Of a stretch of 64,000 nt of DNA, positions 16,935 through 25,230 are shown piece by piece. The stretch's first letter is position 1; the number at the start of each line of letters is the position of its first letter. Source of the DNA: Exiguobacterium sp018617385 (GTDB taxonomy: Bacteria; Bacillota; Bacilli; Exiguobacteriales; Exiguobacteriaceae); contig NZ_JACSKA010000006.1 of assembly GCF_018617385.1 (NCBI RefSeq), positions 62,001 through 126,000 on the forward strand, written 5' to 3'. The notes beneath the pieces are model-generated. The model ran no database searches. It had not been told where the DNA came from and was given only the letters and a program-made list of their open reading frames with translations. A program made the translations under genes and the position numbers.

Positions 16935-16960
16935 TCATTTTTTTCAAATTTTCTCCAAAT

Positions 16961-16990
16961 AAAAAACACCTGACACGTAGGTCAGATGTT
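16961..16990 (-). terminator. Terminator of the kinase gene
   Basis: ACATCTGAC pairs with GTCAGGTGT and is followed on the minus strand by TTTTTTATTT. Confidence 0.8.
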
Positions 16991-17001
16991 GAAACGTTCA
17001 G

Positions 17002-17592
17002 TCAGAGCACGATGTCTGCCCCTCTTTTCGGGTCGACGTGTTGAAGATACAAATCTTCCCCGGGCCAATACCTGCGCTTGTATTTCTCAAGCCGTGCTGT
17101 CGGATCACCGAGGTATGTATCCCGGTTCAGTACTCGCTCGTACCGAACTTTTCGGGGACAGTCGAGATAAATCACATAGTCGAAATAAGAACGCCATTCA
17201 GGACGTTGTAGAAAAATCCCTTCTACGACAACCGTATGCGCGAATGATACGTCCACGATCTCTTCTGCGATGATATCTCGTTCATACACGTAACGAGGTA
17301 ACGTCAATTTCGTCATCCCATTCCTCAATGGACGAAACAGTTCACGTTCTAAGCGCGAGACGTCCCATTGAAGTGCGTAATACTCCACCGGTTCAGGCTG
17401 TCCGGTCTGATAGCGTCTGTCCCGTTCAACGATATAGTCATCGATGTGAAGAACGTAAACACTCGACTCATTGCTTAAATGTGAGACGAGCGTTGTCTTG
17501 CCCGCTCCGCTCAGTCCATCAATCGCTACGACAAACGGTCGATTCTCTGAGTGCATCGAACGAGCCGCAAGGATGACGTCTACTATGTTCAT
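17002..17592 (-). CDS. P-loop kinase, uridine kinase-like
   Basis: A 196-residue nucleoside/phosphoribulokinase-type P-loop protein. Walker A is GLSGAGKTT near residue 30. A substrate-side HIDDYI follows, and then a lid with RYERVLNRD. The family includes uridine kinase and several cofactor kinases, so the substrate is open. The start at 17592 (MNIVDVIL) has GAGGAGG at 6 nt. It is flanked on both sides by terminators, so it is a single-gene unit. Confidence 0.75.
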   Translation of the reverse strand: MNIVDVILAARSMHSENRPFVVAIDGLSGAGKTTLVSHLSNESSVYVLHIDDYIVERDRRYQTGQPEPVEYYALQWDVSRLERELFRPLRNGMTKLTLPRYVYERDIIAEEIVDVSFAHTVVVEGIFLQRPEWRSYFDYVIYLDCPRKVRYERVLNRDTYLGDPTARLEKYKRRYWPGEDLYLQHVDPKRGADIVL

Positions 17593-17608
17593 ATCGCTCC
17601 TCCTCACA

Positions 17609-17640
17609 CAAAAGAAATCAGCTCACGCATGAGCTGACTT
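17609..17640 (-). terminator. Terminator of the ba3 oxidase operon
   Basis: TCAGCTC pairs with GAGCTGA (with flanking A/T pairs) and is followed by TTTCTTTT on the minus strand. Confidence 0.75.
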
Positions 17641-17644
17641 CAGT

Positions 17645-19330
17645 TTACCAGAGTACCCAACCACGCGCTCCTGGAGGCGCACTCTCAATCAAGTGCCAGA
17701 TTGGAACGGTATATGCAAATGCGATCAAGACGAACGTCACGGTAATCCATAGCTTCCAATTCTCGAAGTAGCGCGGTGTATCCATCGCCGCCTCTTCTGT
17801 CTCGGCGAGCGGGAATTCCTCTTCGCCTTTTGGAGCGAGGAATGACAAGTTGAACATCGAGTAGACGAAGATGAGAACAGAGATGAACAAAATCGTTCCC
17901 CCGATTGCCATCATGACATGATATGGGATCCACTCACGCGTCAACGCATCGGAGAAATAAGTTGCCGGACCCGTACGACGTGGGTTCCCGTTCAATCCTG
18001 AGATATGCATCGCATACGACATGATTGCCATACCGAACGCCCATGTTCCTGCTTGAATCAATCCAAGCTTGTTCATCGCCTTCGTCAACGTGCGACCGCG
18101 TAGGACTGGGACGAGCCAGTACGCTGTTCCGAAGAAGGTTAAGGCGACGGCAGTTCCGACTGTGATATGGAAGTGTCCTGTGACCCAAAGCGTATTGTGG
18201 ACCATTGCATTCAATTGGTGCGAAGCGTTGATGATTCCACCTGCACCGGCCGGAATGAAGAACAACATTCCAACGAAAGGAGCAAGGAAGCGAACGTCGC
18301 CATACGGCATTTTCTTCACCCATCCGAACAGCCCTTTCGCGCCGAGCGCACGTCCACGAAGTTCGAACGTTGCAAAGAGCGAGAATGCAGTCATGAATGA
18401 AGGGATGACGACCAAGAACGTCAAGATGACTTGAACGAACTTCCAGAACGGTTCAATCCCTGGCTCTGTCAACTGATGGTGGAAACCGACCGGGAATGAG
18501 AAGAGTAAGAACAGCAAGAACGCCATCCGTGCCAACGCATCCGAGAAGATTTTCCCTCCAATCACTTTCGGTACGACCGTATACCACACGATGTATGCCG
18601 GCATGAGCCAGAAATAAACGAGCGGGTGACCGAAGTACCAGAACAATGTACGAGATAACTCGATTCCGACTGTATCCGTCCATCCTAACGAGAGCGGAAG
18701 GAGCTGGAATAAAATCGTGGCTGCGACACCAAGTGTCGCAATGTCCCAAAGAAGCATCGTCATGATACTCATATAAGCCGGAAGTGGTGGATGAACACCA
18801 GGATTGTCACGCTTGTAATCCGCATACATGCGGAACATCGCGAATGACGACAACCATGTCCCGACTACGAATAACACGAGTCCGACATAGAAGAGCGGAT
18901 CTGCCATGAGCGGCGCATAAAACGTATATAAGACCGTTCCTTTATTGGCCAAAATCATGACGGTTACCATGACAGCACCGATGATCATCGTCCAAAAACC
19001 GAGCCACGCGACACGCGTCGGGAATGATTCAAAGCGACCGAACGATTTCGCGAGTAACGCATATAAAAGACCGATAATGAACATCGTCGTAAAGACGATT
19101 CCGAGCATAATCCCGTGCGCAGTCAGAAGTTGGTAGTATCCAAAGATTTCAGGAATGACACCCGTCCGAATCAACGTCTGAGTCAATCCGGCTAGCGCCC
19201 CGATCAAGATGGCGAGAACGGATACGAGAACGTGTCCGTAGGCAAGACGTGCCTCTTTGGCTCCGATACTTGGAACCGGTACGCCGCGTTCCATCTCCCA
19301 TTGCTTCAGTTTAGATGATACGTCATTCAT
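17645..19330 (-). CDS. cbaA: Cytochrome c oxidase subunit I, ba3 (B-family) type
   Basis: A 561-residue heme-copper oxidase catalytic subunit with about 13 transmembrane helices. It has the conserved H-bearing segment LLTAHGIMLG (low-spin heme ligand region). WYFGHPLVYFWLMPAYIVWYTVVP contains the CuB ligands, and later histidines lie in GHFHITVG. The first helices and length match the b(o/a)3 group rather than the A-type aa3 enzymes. It starts directly after the subunit II stop codon. It reduces oxygen to water at the membrane, usually with high oxygen affinity in this group. Confidence 0.93.
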   Translation of the reverse strand: MNDVSSKLKQWEMERGVPVPSIGAKEARLAYGHVLVSVLAILIGALAGLTQTLIRTGVIPEIFGYYQLLTAHGIMLGIVFTTMFIIGLLYALLAKSFGRFESFPTRVAWLGFWTMIIGAVMVTVMILANKGTVLYTFYAPLMADPLFYVGLVLFVVGTWLSSFAMFRMYADYKRDNPGVHPPLPAYMSIMTMLLWDIATLGVAATILFQLLPLSLGWTDTVGIELSRTLFWYFGHPLVYFWLMPAYIVWYTVVPKVIGGKIFSDALARMAFLLFLLFSFPVGFHHQLTEPGIEPFWKFVQVILTFLVVIPSFMTAFSLFATFELRGRALGAKGLFGWVKKMPYGDVRFLAPFVGMLFFIPAGAGGIINASHQLNAMVHNTLWVTGHFHITVGTAVALTFFGTAYWLVPVLRGRTLTKAMNKLGLIQAGTWAFGMAIMSYAMHISGLNGNPRRTGPATYFSDALTREWIPYHVMMAIGGTILFISVLIFVYSMFNLSFLAPKGEEEFPLAETEEAAMDTPRYFENWKLWITVTFVLIAFAYTVPIWHLIESAPPGARGWVLW

Positions 19331-19801
19331 TTACTCCACCACCTTGATTTTAGTCGACATCATGTGATGCCCTGTACCGCAATATTCGTTACACAAGATT
19401 AAAAATTCGCCAGCTTCCTCAAATGTGTACGTCAACGAGTTGATATGTCCCGGAACGATCATCATGTTGACCGGTGTACCCGTCAACTGAAATCCGTGGA
19501 CGACGTCAGGTGATGTCACGAGGAACGTCACTTTTGCCCCTTTTGGGATTTCAACATTCCCTGGTGTGAACGTAAACGCTTGTGCAATCATGACGAGCTC
19601 GTATTCATTTTCACCAATTTGATGAAGTCCTGGTTTGTCGAACGGAGCCGTCTGATTTACTTTTGCCGGGTCAATCAAGTCTGCATCCGATGCGGGTTGA
19701 TTACCTGCCGCGAATGCGGATACCCCGAGAACAGTCAGGAAGACTGCGAGTAGAATGATGCCGAATGTAAGCCAATATTTTTCTAGTTTATGAATATGCA
19801 T
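19331..19801 (-). CDS. cbaB: Cytochrome c oxidase subunit II, ba3 type (CuA)
   Basis: A 156-residue subunit with one N-terminal membrane helix (WLTFGIILLAVFLTVLGVSAFA) and a cupredoxin domain. The CuA ligand set CNEYCGTGHHMM is near the C-terminus and the upstream histidine is in DVVHGF. The GGGGGGAGGG ribosome binding site is strong. It is the short B-family form, encoded between the tiny subunit IIa gene and subunit I. Confidence 0.94.
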   Translation of the reverse strand: MHIHKLEKYWLTFGIILLAVFLTVLGVSAFAAGNQPASDADLIDPAKVNQTAPFDKPGLHQIGENEYELVMIAQAFTFTPGNVEIPKGAKVTFLVTSPDVVHGFQLTGTPVNMMIVPGHINSLTYTFEEAGEFLILCNEYCGTGHHMMSTKIKVVE

Positions 19802-19825
19802 AATGAGACCCTCCCCCCTGAATTC

Positions 19826-19945
19826 TTATCGAGTGACGAATAAGTAAAAGACTGATGACCACATAGCGATGATGACACCCGCCACGATCATGACCGATGT
19901 GAACGTCCCTTTTAAATTCGGTTCTTGCCCATCTTTATGTTCCAC
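19826..19945 (-). CDS. cbaD: Cytochrome c oxidase subunit IIa, 39-aa single-helix protein
   Basis: A short gene starting at GTG with AAAGGGG 8 nt upstream. It encodes 39 residues: a charged N-terminus (MEHKDGQEPNLKG) and a single helix (VMIVAGVIIAMWSSVFYLFV). ba3 oxidases carry a one-helix subunit IIa that replaces the second helix of subunit II. Size, topology and position 24 nt before subunit II fit this well. It is the first gene of the oxidase operon. Confidence 0.85.
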   Translation of the reverse strand: MEHKDGQEPNLKGTFTSVMIVAGVIIAMWSSVFYLFVTR

Positions 19946-19978
19946 GTGTAAGACCCCTTTCGCTTGTTTTTCCACCTT

Positions 19979-20023
19979 TATTGTATGCAATCGCTTAGGT
20001 GATAATATGTGATATTTATCACT
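19979..20023 (-). promoter_or_regulatory. Oxidase operon control region with an Fnr box
   Basis: TGTGATATTTATCACT (20008-20023) matches the Fnr consensus TGTGAN6TCACA at 9 of 10 positions. On the minus strand TACAAT (19984-19979) would place the box about 43 nt upstream of transcription, close to the activating -41.5 position. An alternative -10, TATTAT (20007-20002), would make the box repressing. The fnr gene is next door. Confidence 0.65.
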
Positions 20024-20095
20024 CCAAAAGTGACAATCACATCAATTTTGCGTAGTTTCAACACATAAAGTTCACATTTGTACAAAACCAATCCA

Positions 20096-20125
20096 CAAAA
20101 AAACCGCCTCCACATGGGGCGGTTT
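20096..20125 (-). terminator. Terminator of fnr
   Basis: AAACCGCC pairs with GGCGGTTT and is followed on the minus strand by a T-rich stretch; it overlaps the fnr stop codon. Confidence 0.82.
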
Positions 20126-20834
20126 ATAAACGACATATTCCTGCCGGGCAGCCTTCGCAATGGCACAGCTCTTTTAAAAAGTCGACATCGCGAATGATGA
20201 TTGATTTCGTTGTTGTGCTGATGACCCCTTCTTTTCGCCACTGACTGATCAACCGATTCACCGTCTCACGCGGTGCACCAATCAACTGTCCGAGTTCTCC
20301 ATCAGACGGATGACGAGGAATCACGATTGCATCTTCTTCCTCCACTCCATGCATCGCGGCCATTCGAAGTAACGTTGAAGCCAATGCTCCAGGTTTTCCG
20401 TACAACAATAAGTCACGCACTTTCATTTCGGAGTGCTTACGCATCATCGATGTCCAGCGCAAGATTTCTCCGGCAAAACGGATATCGCGCTGCATGAGCG
20501 ACTCTAATTCTCGTTTTGAAATCGTCCCGATTATACTCTCTTCGGTCGTTTCGATGCTATACGAACTAGGGAATGTCTCCACGATGTCAAACTCACCAAA
20601 GAAATCATCCGATCCATACATGAACATGACGAGTGGATTTCCCTTTTTCGTGATTTTCGTGAATTTGACAGAACCACTCTTCAAGTAAAAGAACTTATCA
20701 CATTTTTCACCTTCCCAACACACGATACTCGCTTTTGGGTGATGTTGAAGCGTCATCATTTCGAGTAACAGCTGTTTCGTTTCGTCTGAGAATACAAAAC
20801 TGTTCGGTTGGGTCGTTCCACATTGCATTGACAT
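20124..20834 (-). CDS. fnr: Fnr, oxygen-responsive Crp-family regulator
   Basis: A 236-residue Crp/Fnr protein with an N-terminal cyclic-nucleotide-like beta-roll and a C-terminal HTH (DGELGQLIGAPRETVNRLISQWRKEGVI). The C-terminus carries Cys224, Cys226, Cys229 and Cys234 (CHCEGCPAGIC). Bacillus Fnr, unlike the E. coli protein, binds its 4Fe-4S cluster through C-terminal cysteines, and the spacing here matches C226/C229/C234. The start at 20834 follows AGGGAG at 9 nt; the upstream extension has no SD sequence. It likely acts on the Fnr box at 20008-20023. Confidence 0.88.
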   Translation of the reverse strand: MSMQCGTTQPNSFVFSDETKQLLLEMMTLQHHPKASIVCWEGEKCDKFFYLKSGSVKFTKITKKGNPLVMFMYGSDDFFGEFDIVETFPSSYSIETTEESIIGTISKRELESLMQRDIRFAGEILRWTSMMRKHSEMKVRDLLLYGKPGALASTLLRMAAMHGVEEEDAIVIPRHPSDGELGQLIGAPRETVNRLISQWRKEGVISTTTKSIIIRDVDFLKELCHCEGCPAGICRL

Positions 20835-20947
20835 AGGTCGGTGCTCCCTCCACGTTTCATTCGTCCGTTCCATTTATGACTTTATTATACAGGAGTGTGA
20901 CAGGGAGTATCATAAAAGTATGTGACATTTCAAACAATCTTTTGAAA

Positions 20948-20977
20948 ATAAAAAGATTCGGGTGTGACCCCGAATCT
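20948..20977 (-). terminator. Terminator of the aldehyde dehydrogenase gene
   Basis: AGATTCGGG pairs with CCCGAATCT and is followed on the minus strand by TTTTTATTTT. Confidence 0.88.
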
Positions 20978-20987
20978 CTTGATCGAT

Positions 20988-22373
20988 TCATCGTTGAATC
21001 AGTCGAATCAATTGTTCAGCCGGTTTGAAGTTCGGATACCGGACCGGTAAATCAAATTTCGTCGTATTCTTTAAAATAGACTTCGCATGACTGAACGTCT
21101 CAAAACTCGTTCGCCCATGATAAGCTCCCATTCCGCTCTCGCCCACTCCACCGAACGGTAGATTCGGGTTCGTCAAATGCATGATGACATCGTTCACGCA
21201 CCCGCCACCAAAGGAAAGGTGCTTCATGACGGTTCTCTCCACGTCCTTCGACTCGGTAAAGAGATAGAGCGCCAATGGGTGTGGTCGGTCCGAGATGAAC
21301 TCGATCACTTCGTCCAATTGACGATATGGAATGACTGGTAAAATCGGACCGAAAATCTCATCTTTCATCACATCAGCATCTTCATGAAGATTCGTCATGA
21401 CGGTCGGCGCAATTTTAAGCTCATCTCGGTTCGTCTCTCCACCGAACACAAGGTCCCCTTCTGTCAAATAGTGAGACAAACGGTCGAAGTGCGATTCATT
21501 GACGATGCGCGTGTATCGTTTCGTGCCGACACCATTCCCAAACATCGCAAACGCCTCTTGTTTAATCGCTTCTAAAAATGCGTCTTGTTGCGATTCGTGG
21601 ACGAGTACATAGTCTGGTGCGACACATGTTTGACCGGCGTTCATCCATTTCCCCCAGGCGACACGTTTTGCCGCAATGGAGACGTTCGCATCTCCGTGAA
21701 CGATGACTGGTGATTTCCCACCTAGTTCGAGCGTGACTGGTGTCAGATGCTTCGCCGCCGCCTGATTGACGATTCGACCGACTTGCGTCGATCCCGTGAA
21801 GAAGATATAGTCCCATTTTTGTGCCAACAGCTCTTGCGCTGTGTCTTTATCCCCTTCGACACTTGCCACATATCGATCGGTGAAGGCACGCTCGAGCACC
21901 TGTGTCAGGACACGCGCCACATTCGGCGTCAATTCTGAAGGTTTGACAACGGCTGTATTCCCGGCCGCAATCGCGCCGATAAGCGGCGCAACAGCCAATT
22001 GGAATGGATAGTTCCACGGAGCGATGATCAACACCGTACCGTACGGCTCATATTGAATCTCACTCTTCATTCCAAGATGGATGGCCGTTCCACGGACACG
22101 CTTCGGACGCATCCACCGCTTCAATTCACGCGTCGTTCGTGAAATCTCGTCGTAAATAAATCCGATTTCCGTCGTGTATGCATCCAGTTCGGACTTGTTC
22201 AAATCTTCGCGAAGCGCCTCTAGCAAATCCGCTTCATAATGCTTGATGGACTCCTTTAAAAACGTCAGCATGCTCAAACGAAATGCCATCGATTTTGTCG
22301 CCTGTGTTTTAAAGAAACGGCGCTGTTTTTGGACTAGCTCGTCAATCGTCAACTGTTCAATCGGTGCCAGCAT
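20988..22373 (-). CDS. Aldehyde dehydrogenase, class 3-like (YwdH type)
   Basis: A 461-residue NAD(P)-dependent aldehyde dehydrogenase. It has IIAPWNYPFQLAVAPLIGAIAAGN, FFTGSTQVGR, the catalytic glutamate in LELGGKSP and the catalytic cysteine in NAGQTCVAPDY. The C-terminal FGGGCVNDV and NLPFGGVGESGMGAYHG follow. The short N-terminus and these motifs indicate the class 3/fatty aldehyde branch. The start has AAGGAGG at 6-7 nt. A perfect TTAAACGTTTAA palindrome lies about 110 nt upstream (22483-22494). Confidence 0.92.
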   Translation of the reverse strand: MLAPIEQLTIDELVQKQRRFFKTQATKSMAFRLSMLTFLKESIKHYEADLLEALREDLNKSELDAYTTEIGFIYDEISRTTRELKRWMRPKRVRGTAIHLGMKSEIQYEPYGTVLIIAPWNYPFQLAVAPLIGAIAAGNTAVVKPSELTPNVARVLTQVLERAFTDRYVASVEGDKDTAQELLAQKWDYIFFTGSTQVGRIVNQAAAKHLTPVTLELGGKSPVIVHGDANVSIAAKRVAWGKWMNAGQTCVAPDYVLVHESQQDAFLEAIKQEAFAMFGNGVGTKRYTRIVNESHFDRLSHYLTEGDLVFGGETNRDELKIAPTVMTNLHEDADVMKDEIFGPILPVIPYRQLDEVIEFISDRPHPLALYLFTESKDVERTVMKHLSFGGGCVNDVIMHLTNPNLPFGGVGESGMGAYHGRTSFETFSHAKSILKNTTKFDLPVRYPNFKPAEQLIRLIQR

Positions 22374-22523
22374 GAACTTTCCTCCTTATGATTCATCACA
22401 TTGATTTCATTGTATCATCGCGTGAAAAGCGAATCTAAAAAAACGCTTTCATCGATTCACTACATACAAAGCGTTTAAATGTTTAAACGTTTAATCATAG
22501 AGTAATCGATTGCTTCCCTCGTG
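22374..22523. other. 150-bp intergenic region with palindrome
   Basis: Contains TTAAACGTTTAA (22483-22494) and a repeat of GTTTAAA, plus TACAAT as a possible -10 of the aldehyde dehydrogenase gene. I see no terminator for the upstream MFS gene. Confidence 0.35.
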
Positions 22524-23669
22524 TCAAAACATCCGTACTCTTTTTCGCGCACTGATGAGAAAGAGCAGGCTTGCGCTCCCTAAAATCAAGCCGGTCAGTG
22601 TGAACTGCTGGACGATCGAGAGTGGAAGAACACTTAAAAATGATGACCCCGCTACCGTTCCGAGAGAGAAAAAAGCATAAAACGCCCCGTATGCTTTTCC
22701 TCGATTTTGCGGAGAGGTCGATTGAATCAACAACGTATTGATGGCCGGGAATAAAATCGCAAACCCGATACCATATAAGGCAAGTACCCCATATAGGCTC
22801 GTTTCTACAACAGATTGTCCAATTAACACCTGGCTCGTCCCGATGATGGCCACCCCAAGTGCGGTCAACTTTGTTGGCGAGAATCGATCGAACAATCGAT
22901 TCGTCGGTAATAAAAAGAACAGGACGGCGACCACGCCGAACATACTAAGTAGTGTCCCGCTCAACCGCGAATCATATCCAAGTTCCTGTACGTGGAGCGG
23001 TAGTAAAAAGGCGAGTGCCCCTTGAGAAAACATGAGGAAGAAAGCACCCCAATAGGCCCGAATGACTTTCGGATCCGGCTTTTCCTGTGTCCTCTCTTTT
23101 TCTCTTATTGTCTCGACCGTTCGACTTCCTCGCATCGTCACAATCGTCACGACGAGAATCACCCAACCGAATAAAGAGACGAATAAAAAGACAGTTGGTG
23201 GCGATGTGATGCTTGCGACGATCCCGCTGAACGCTGGGCCGATAATGGCAGCTAACCCGACGAAACTACCGGTAATGGCGACTTTCTTACCTTGACGGTT
23301 CATCGCGGTGACGTTCGCCGACAGCGTAAATGCAGCTGGGACGATGAGTCCGGCCATAAAGCCATGAATACACCGTACAAACAGTAACATGGATGCTGAG
23401 TCGACGAATTGATAAGCCAGTAAACTGAAGCTCGTCATAAACAAGCCGAGAACCAAGACCCGATACGGACCACTCCTGTCAGTCCATATACCGGATAACA
23501 TATTTCCAAACGTGTTCGTCAACGAATAGATCGCAATGGACAAGCCAGCGATAAACGAAGATGCCCCAACGGATACCGCAAACGTGCTCATGATCGGAAG
23601 TTGGGCGAACAAATCAAAAAAGGCAAAAAATACGATGGCATATAATATAAAACGTGGTGGAGTTTTCAT
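22524..23669 (-). CDS. MFS transporter, 12 helices
   Basis: A 381-residue major facilitator protein with about 12 hydrophobic segments. The loop 2-3 motif is GIWTDRSGPYRVLV, close to the MFS motif GxxxDRxGRR. A central charged linker (RGSRTVETIREKERTQEKPDPK) separates the two halves. Length and motif suit a drug-efflux-type member. The substrate is unknown. Confidence 0.85.
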   Translation of the reverse strand: MKTPPRFILYAIVFFAFFDLFAQLPIMSTFAVSVGASSFIAGLSIAIYSLTNTFGNMLSGIWTDRSGPYRVLVLGLFMTSFSLLAYQFVDSASMLLFVRCIHGFMAGLIVPAAFTLSANVTAMNRQGKKVAITGSFVGLAAIIGPAFSGIVASITSPPTVFLFVSLFGWVILVVTIVTMRGSRTVETIREKERTQEKPDPKVIRAYWGAFFLMFSQGALAFLLPLHVQELGYDSRLSGTLLSMFGVVAVLFFLLPTNRLFDRFSPTKLTALGVAIIGTSQVLIGQSVVETSLYGVLALYGIGFAILFPAINTLLIQSTSPQNRGKAYGAFYAFFSLGTVAGSSFLSVLPLSIVQQFTLTGLILGSASLLFLISARKRVRMF

Positions 23670-23752
23670 CGGACAATTCCTCTTTCCCGTGATCTTATTC
23701 TTAGTCTAGCTGGAGCTCCAACCGTTTCATAGGGATGAATGGGTTTAGACAC

Positions 23753-23784
23753 AAAAAATCCCTACAGCCAAAGGCTATAGGGAA
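23753..23784 (-). terminator. Terminator after deoD
   Basis: TCCCTA-AGCC pairs with GGCT-TAGGGA across a short loop, with TTTTTTG on the minus strand. Confidence 0.85.
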
Positions 23785-23790
23785 AATCGC

Positions 23791-24504
23791 TTAGTTTGTC
23801 ACTTCGACGGCTGTGTCGAGAGCGACACGAATCATTTCATCGAACGTCGATTGACGCTCTTCTGAAGTCGTCTCTTCACCCGTCAACAAGTGGTCAGAGA
23901 TCGTGAGGATCGTCAACGCGTTCACTTTGTGTTTCGCCGCAAGCGTGTAAAGACCTGCTGCTTCCATCTCGATCGCGAGGCAACCGAAGTCCGCCCATTT
24001 CTTGAAGTGATGGAAATCATCTTGATAGAATTGGTCAGCCGTGAAGATTTGTCCGACTTTGACCGGAATACCTGCTTTTTCTGCATTCATATACGCACGA
24101 TGTAGGAGGTCGAACGTCGCTGTCGGCGCATAGTCCATGCCGTTGAAACGGACACGGTTTTGTCCCATTTCACTTGATGCGCTCATCGCGATGACAACGT
24201 CACGCACTTTAACATCTTCTTGAATTCCGCCCGCTGTTCCGACACGGATCAAGTTTTTAGCACCGTACGACATGATGAGTTCATTCACGTAAATCGACAT
24301 CGATGGGACACCCATCCCCGTACCTTGAACCGAGATCCGTTTGCCTTTGTATGTTCCCGTGAAGCCGTACATGCCACGAACTTCGTTATATAATTCGACG
24401 TCTTCTAAAAACGTTTCCGCGATATACTTGGCGCGAAGCGGATCCCCTGGAAGTAATACCGTTTCTGCAATTTGTCCTTCTTGAGCTCCAATGTGTACAC
24501 TCAT
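23791..24504 (-). CDS. deoD: Purine nucleoside phosphorylase DeoD
   Basis: A 237-residue hexameric-type phosphorylase that splits purine (deoxy)nucleosides to base and (deoxy)ribose-1-phosphate. It has LLPGDPLRAKYIAE, the phosphate-binding GTAGG and the substrate segment EMEAAGLYTLA, and ISDHL near the C-terminus. It lies only 15 nt after yesN with its own AAAGGAGG, so it is very probably the last gene of the yesM-yesN operon. Confidence 0.96.
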   Translation of the reverse strand: MSVHIGAQEGQIAETVLLPGDPLRAKYIAETFLEDVELYNEVRGMYGFTGTYKGKRISVQGTGMGVPSMSIYVNELIMSYGAKNLIRVGTAGGIQEDVKVRDVVIAMSASSEMGQNRVRFNGMDYAPTATFDLLHRAYMNAEKAGIPVKVGQIFTADQFYQDDFHHFKKWADFGCLAIEMEAAGLYTLAAKHKVNALTILTISDHLLTGEETTSEERQSTFDEMIRVALDTAVEVTN

Positions 24505-24519
24505 GTTTGAATTCCTCCT

Positions 24520-25230
24520 TTAAGCTTGTCGTTGAACTTGTTCCCGAAATTCGTTCGGAGTAACACCGACTTGTTTTTTAAAGACCTTTCGGAAATATTT
24601 GTCGTCCGAAAAGCCGACTGCTTGGGCGACTTCATAGATACGCTGTCTACTCGTTTCTAACAGGCGCTTTGCTTCGTTCATCCGAATCGTCAACACGTAC
24701 TCAGATAGATTCACGCCATATTGTTGTTTAAATCGTCGTGAGATATACTCCCGACTTAAGTAAAACCGTTCACTCATTCCTTGCAAACTCAGTTCTTCCG
24801 CAAAGTGTTGTTCAATATACGTCCCGATTTGGGCAATCGGATCTTCACTCGACTCCTTCACCACGTCCGCTAACGCGCGTGACAACGTATCGTTTAATAC
24901 ATCGGGGTCAATCGGTTTCAACAGATAATCAAAGCTTCCGTATTGGATGGCCCGACGCATGTACGAATACTCATCGTAACCTGTCAACACAACGAGCTTA
25001 GAGAATGAAGCGTGGTCGTGTACCCACTCCATCAGCTCGATTCCATCACAATGTGGCATTTGAATATCCGATAGAATTAAAGCCGGTCGTTCCTGCTCGA
25101 TGAGCGCCTTTGCCTCAAGCCCGTTCTTCGCCTCGAGTACGGCCTTCACACCGAACCGTTCCCATTCGCCGAGTAATTTTACCGCTTCCCTTACCGGAGA
25201 TTCATCATCTACAATCAACACTTTCGTCAT
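24520..25230 (-). CDS. yesN: YesN-type response regulator (AraC HTH)
   Basis: A 236-residue regulator. The receiver domain has DDES near the N-terminus, the phosphoacceptor in LILSDIQMP and KPID. The C-terminal AraC/XylS double HTH reads LSLQGMSERFYLSREYISRRFKQQYG then IYEVAQAVGFSDDKYFRKVFKKQVGVTPNEFR. The linker is short, so the protein is about half the usual YesN length (Bacillus examples are often over 350 residues). It overlaps yesM by ATGA. Confidence 0.9.
   Translation of the reverse strand: MTKVLIVDDESPVREAVKLLGEWERFGVKAVLEAKNGLEAKALIEQERPALILSDIQMPHCDGIELMEWVHDHASFSKLVVLTGYDEYSYMRRAIQYGSFDYLLKPIDPDVLNDTLSRALADVVKESSEDPIAQIGTYIEQHFAEELSLQGMSERFYLSREYISRRFKQQYGVNLSEYVLTIRMNEAKRLLETSRQRIYEVAQAVGFSDDKYFRKVFKKQVGVTPNEFREQVQRQA

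Noticed and set aside
22483..22494. TTAAACGTTTAA as a CcpA cre site for the aldehyde dehydrogenase gene
   Set aside because: It lacks the TG and CA ends of cre. Kept only as an unassigned palindrome.
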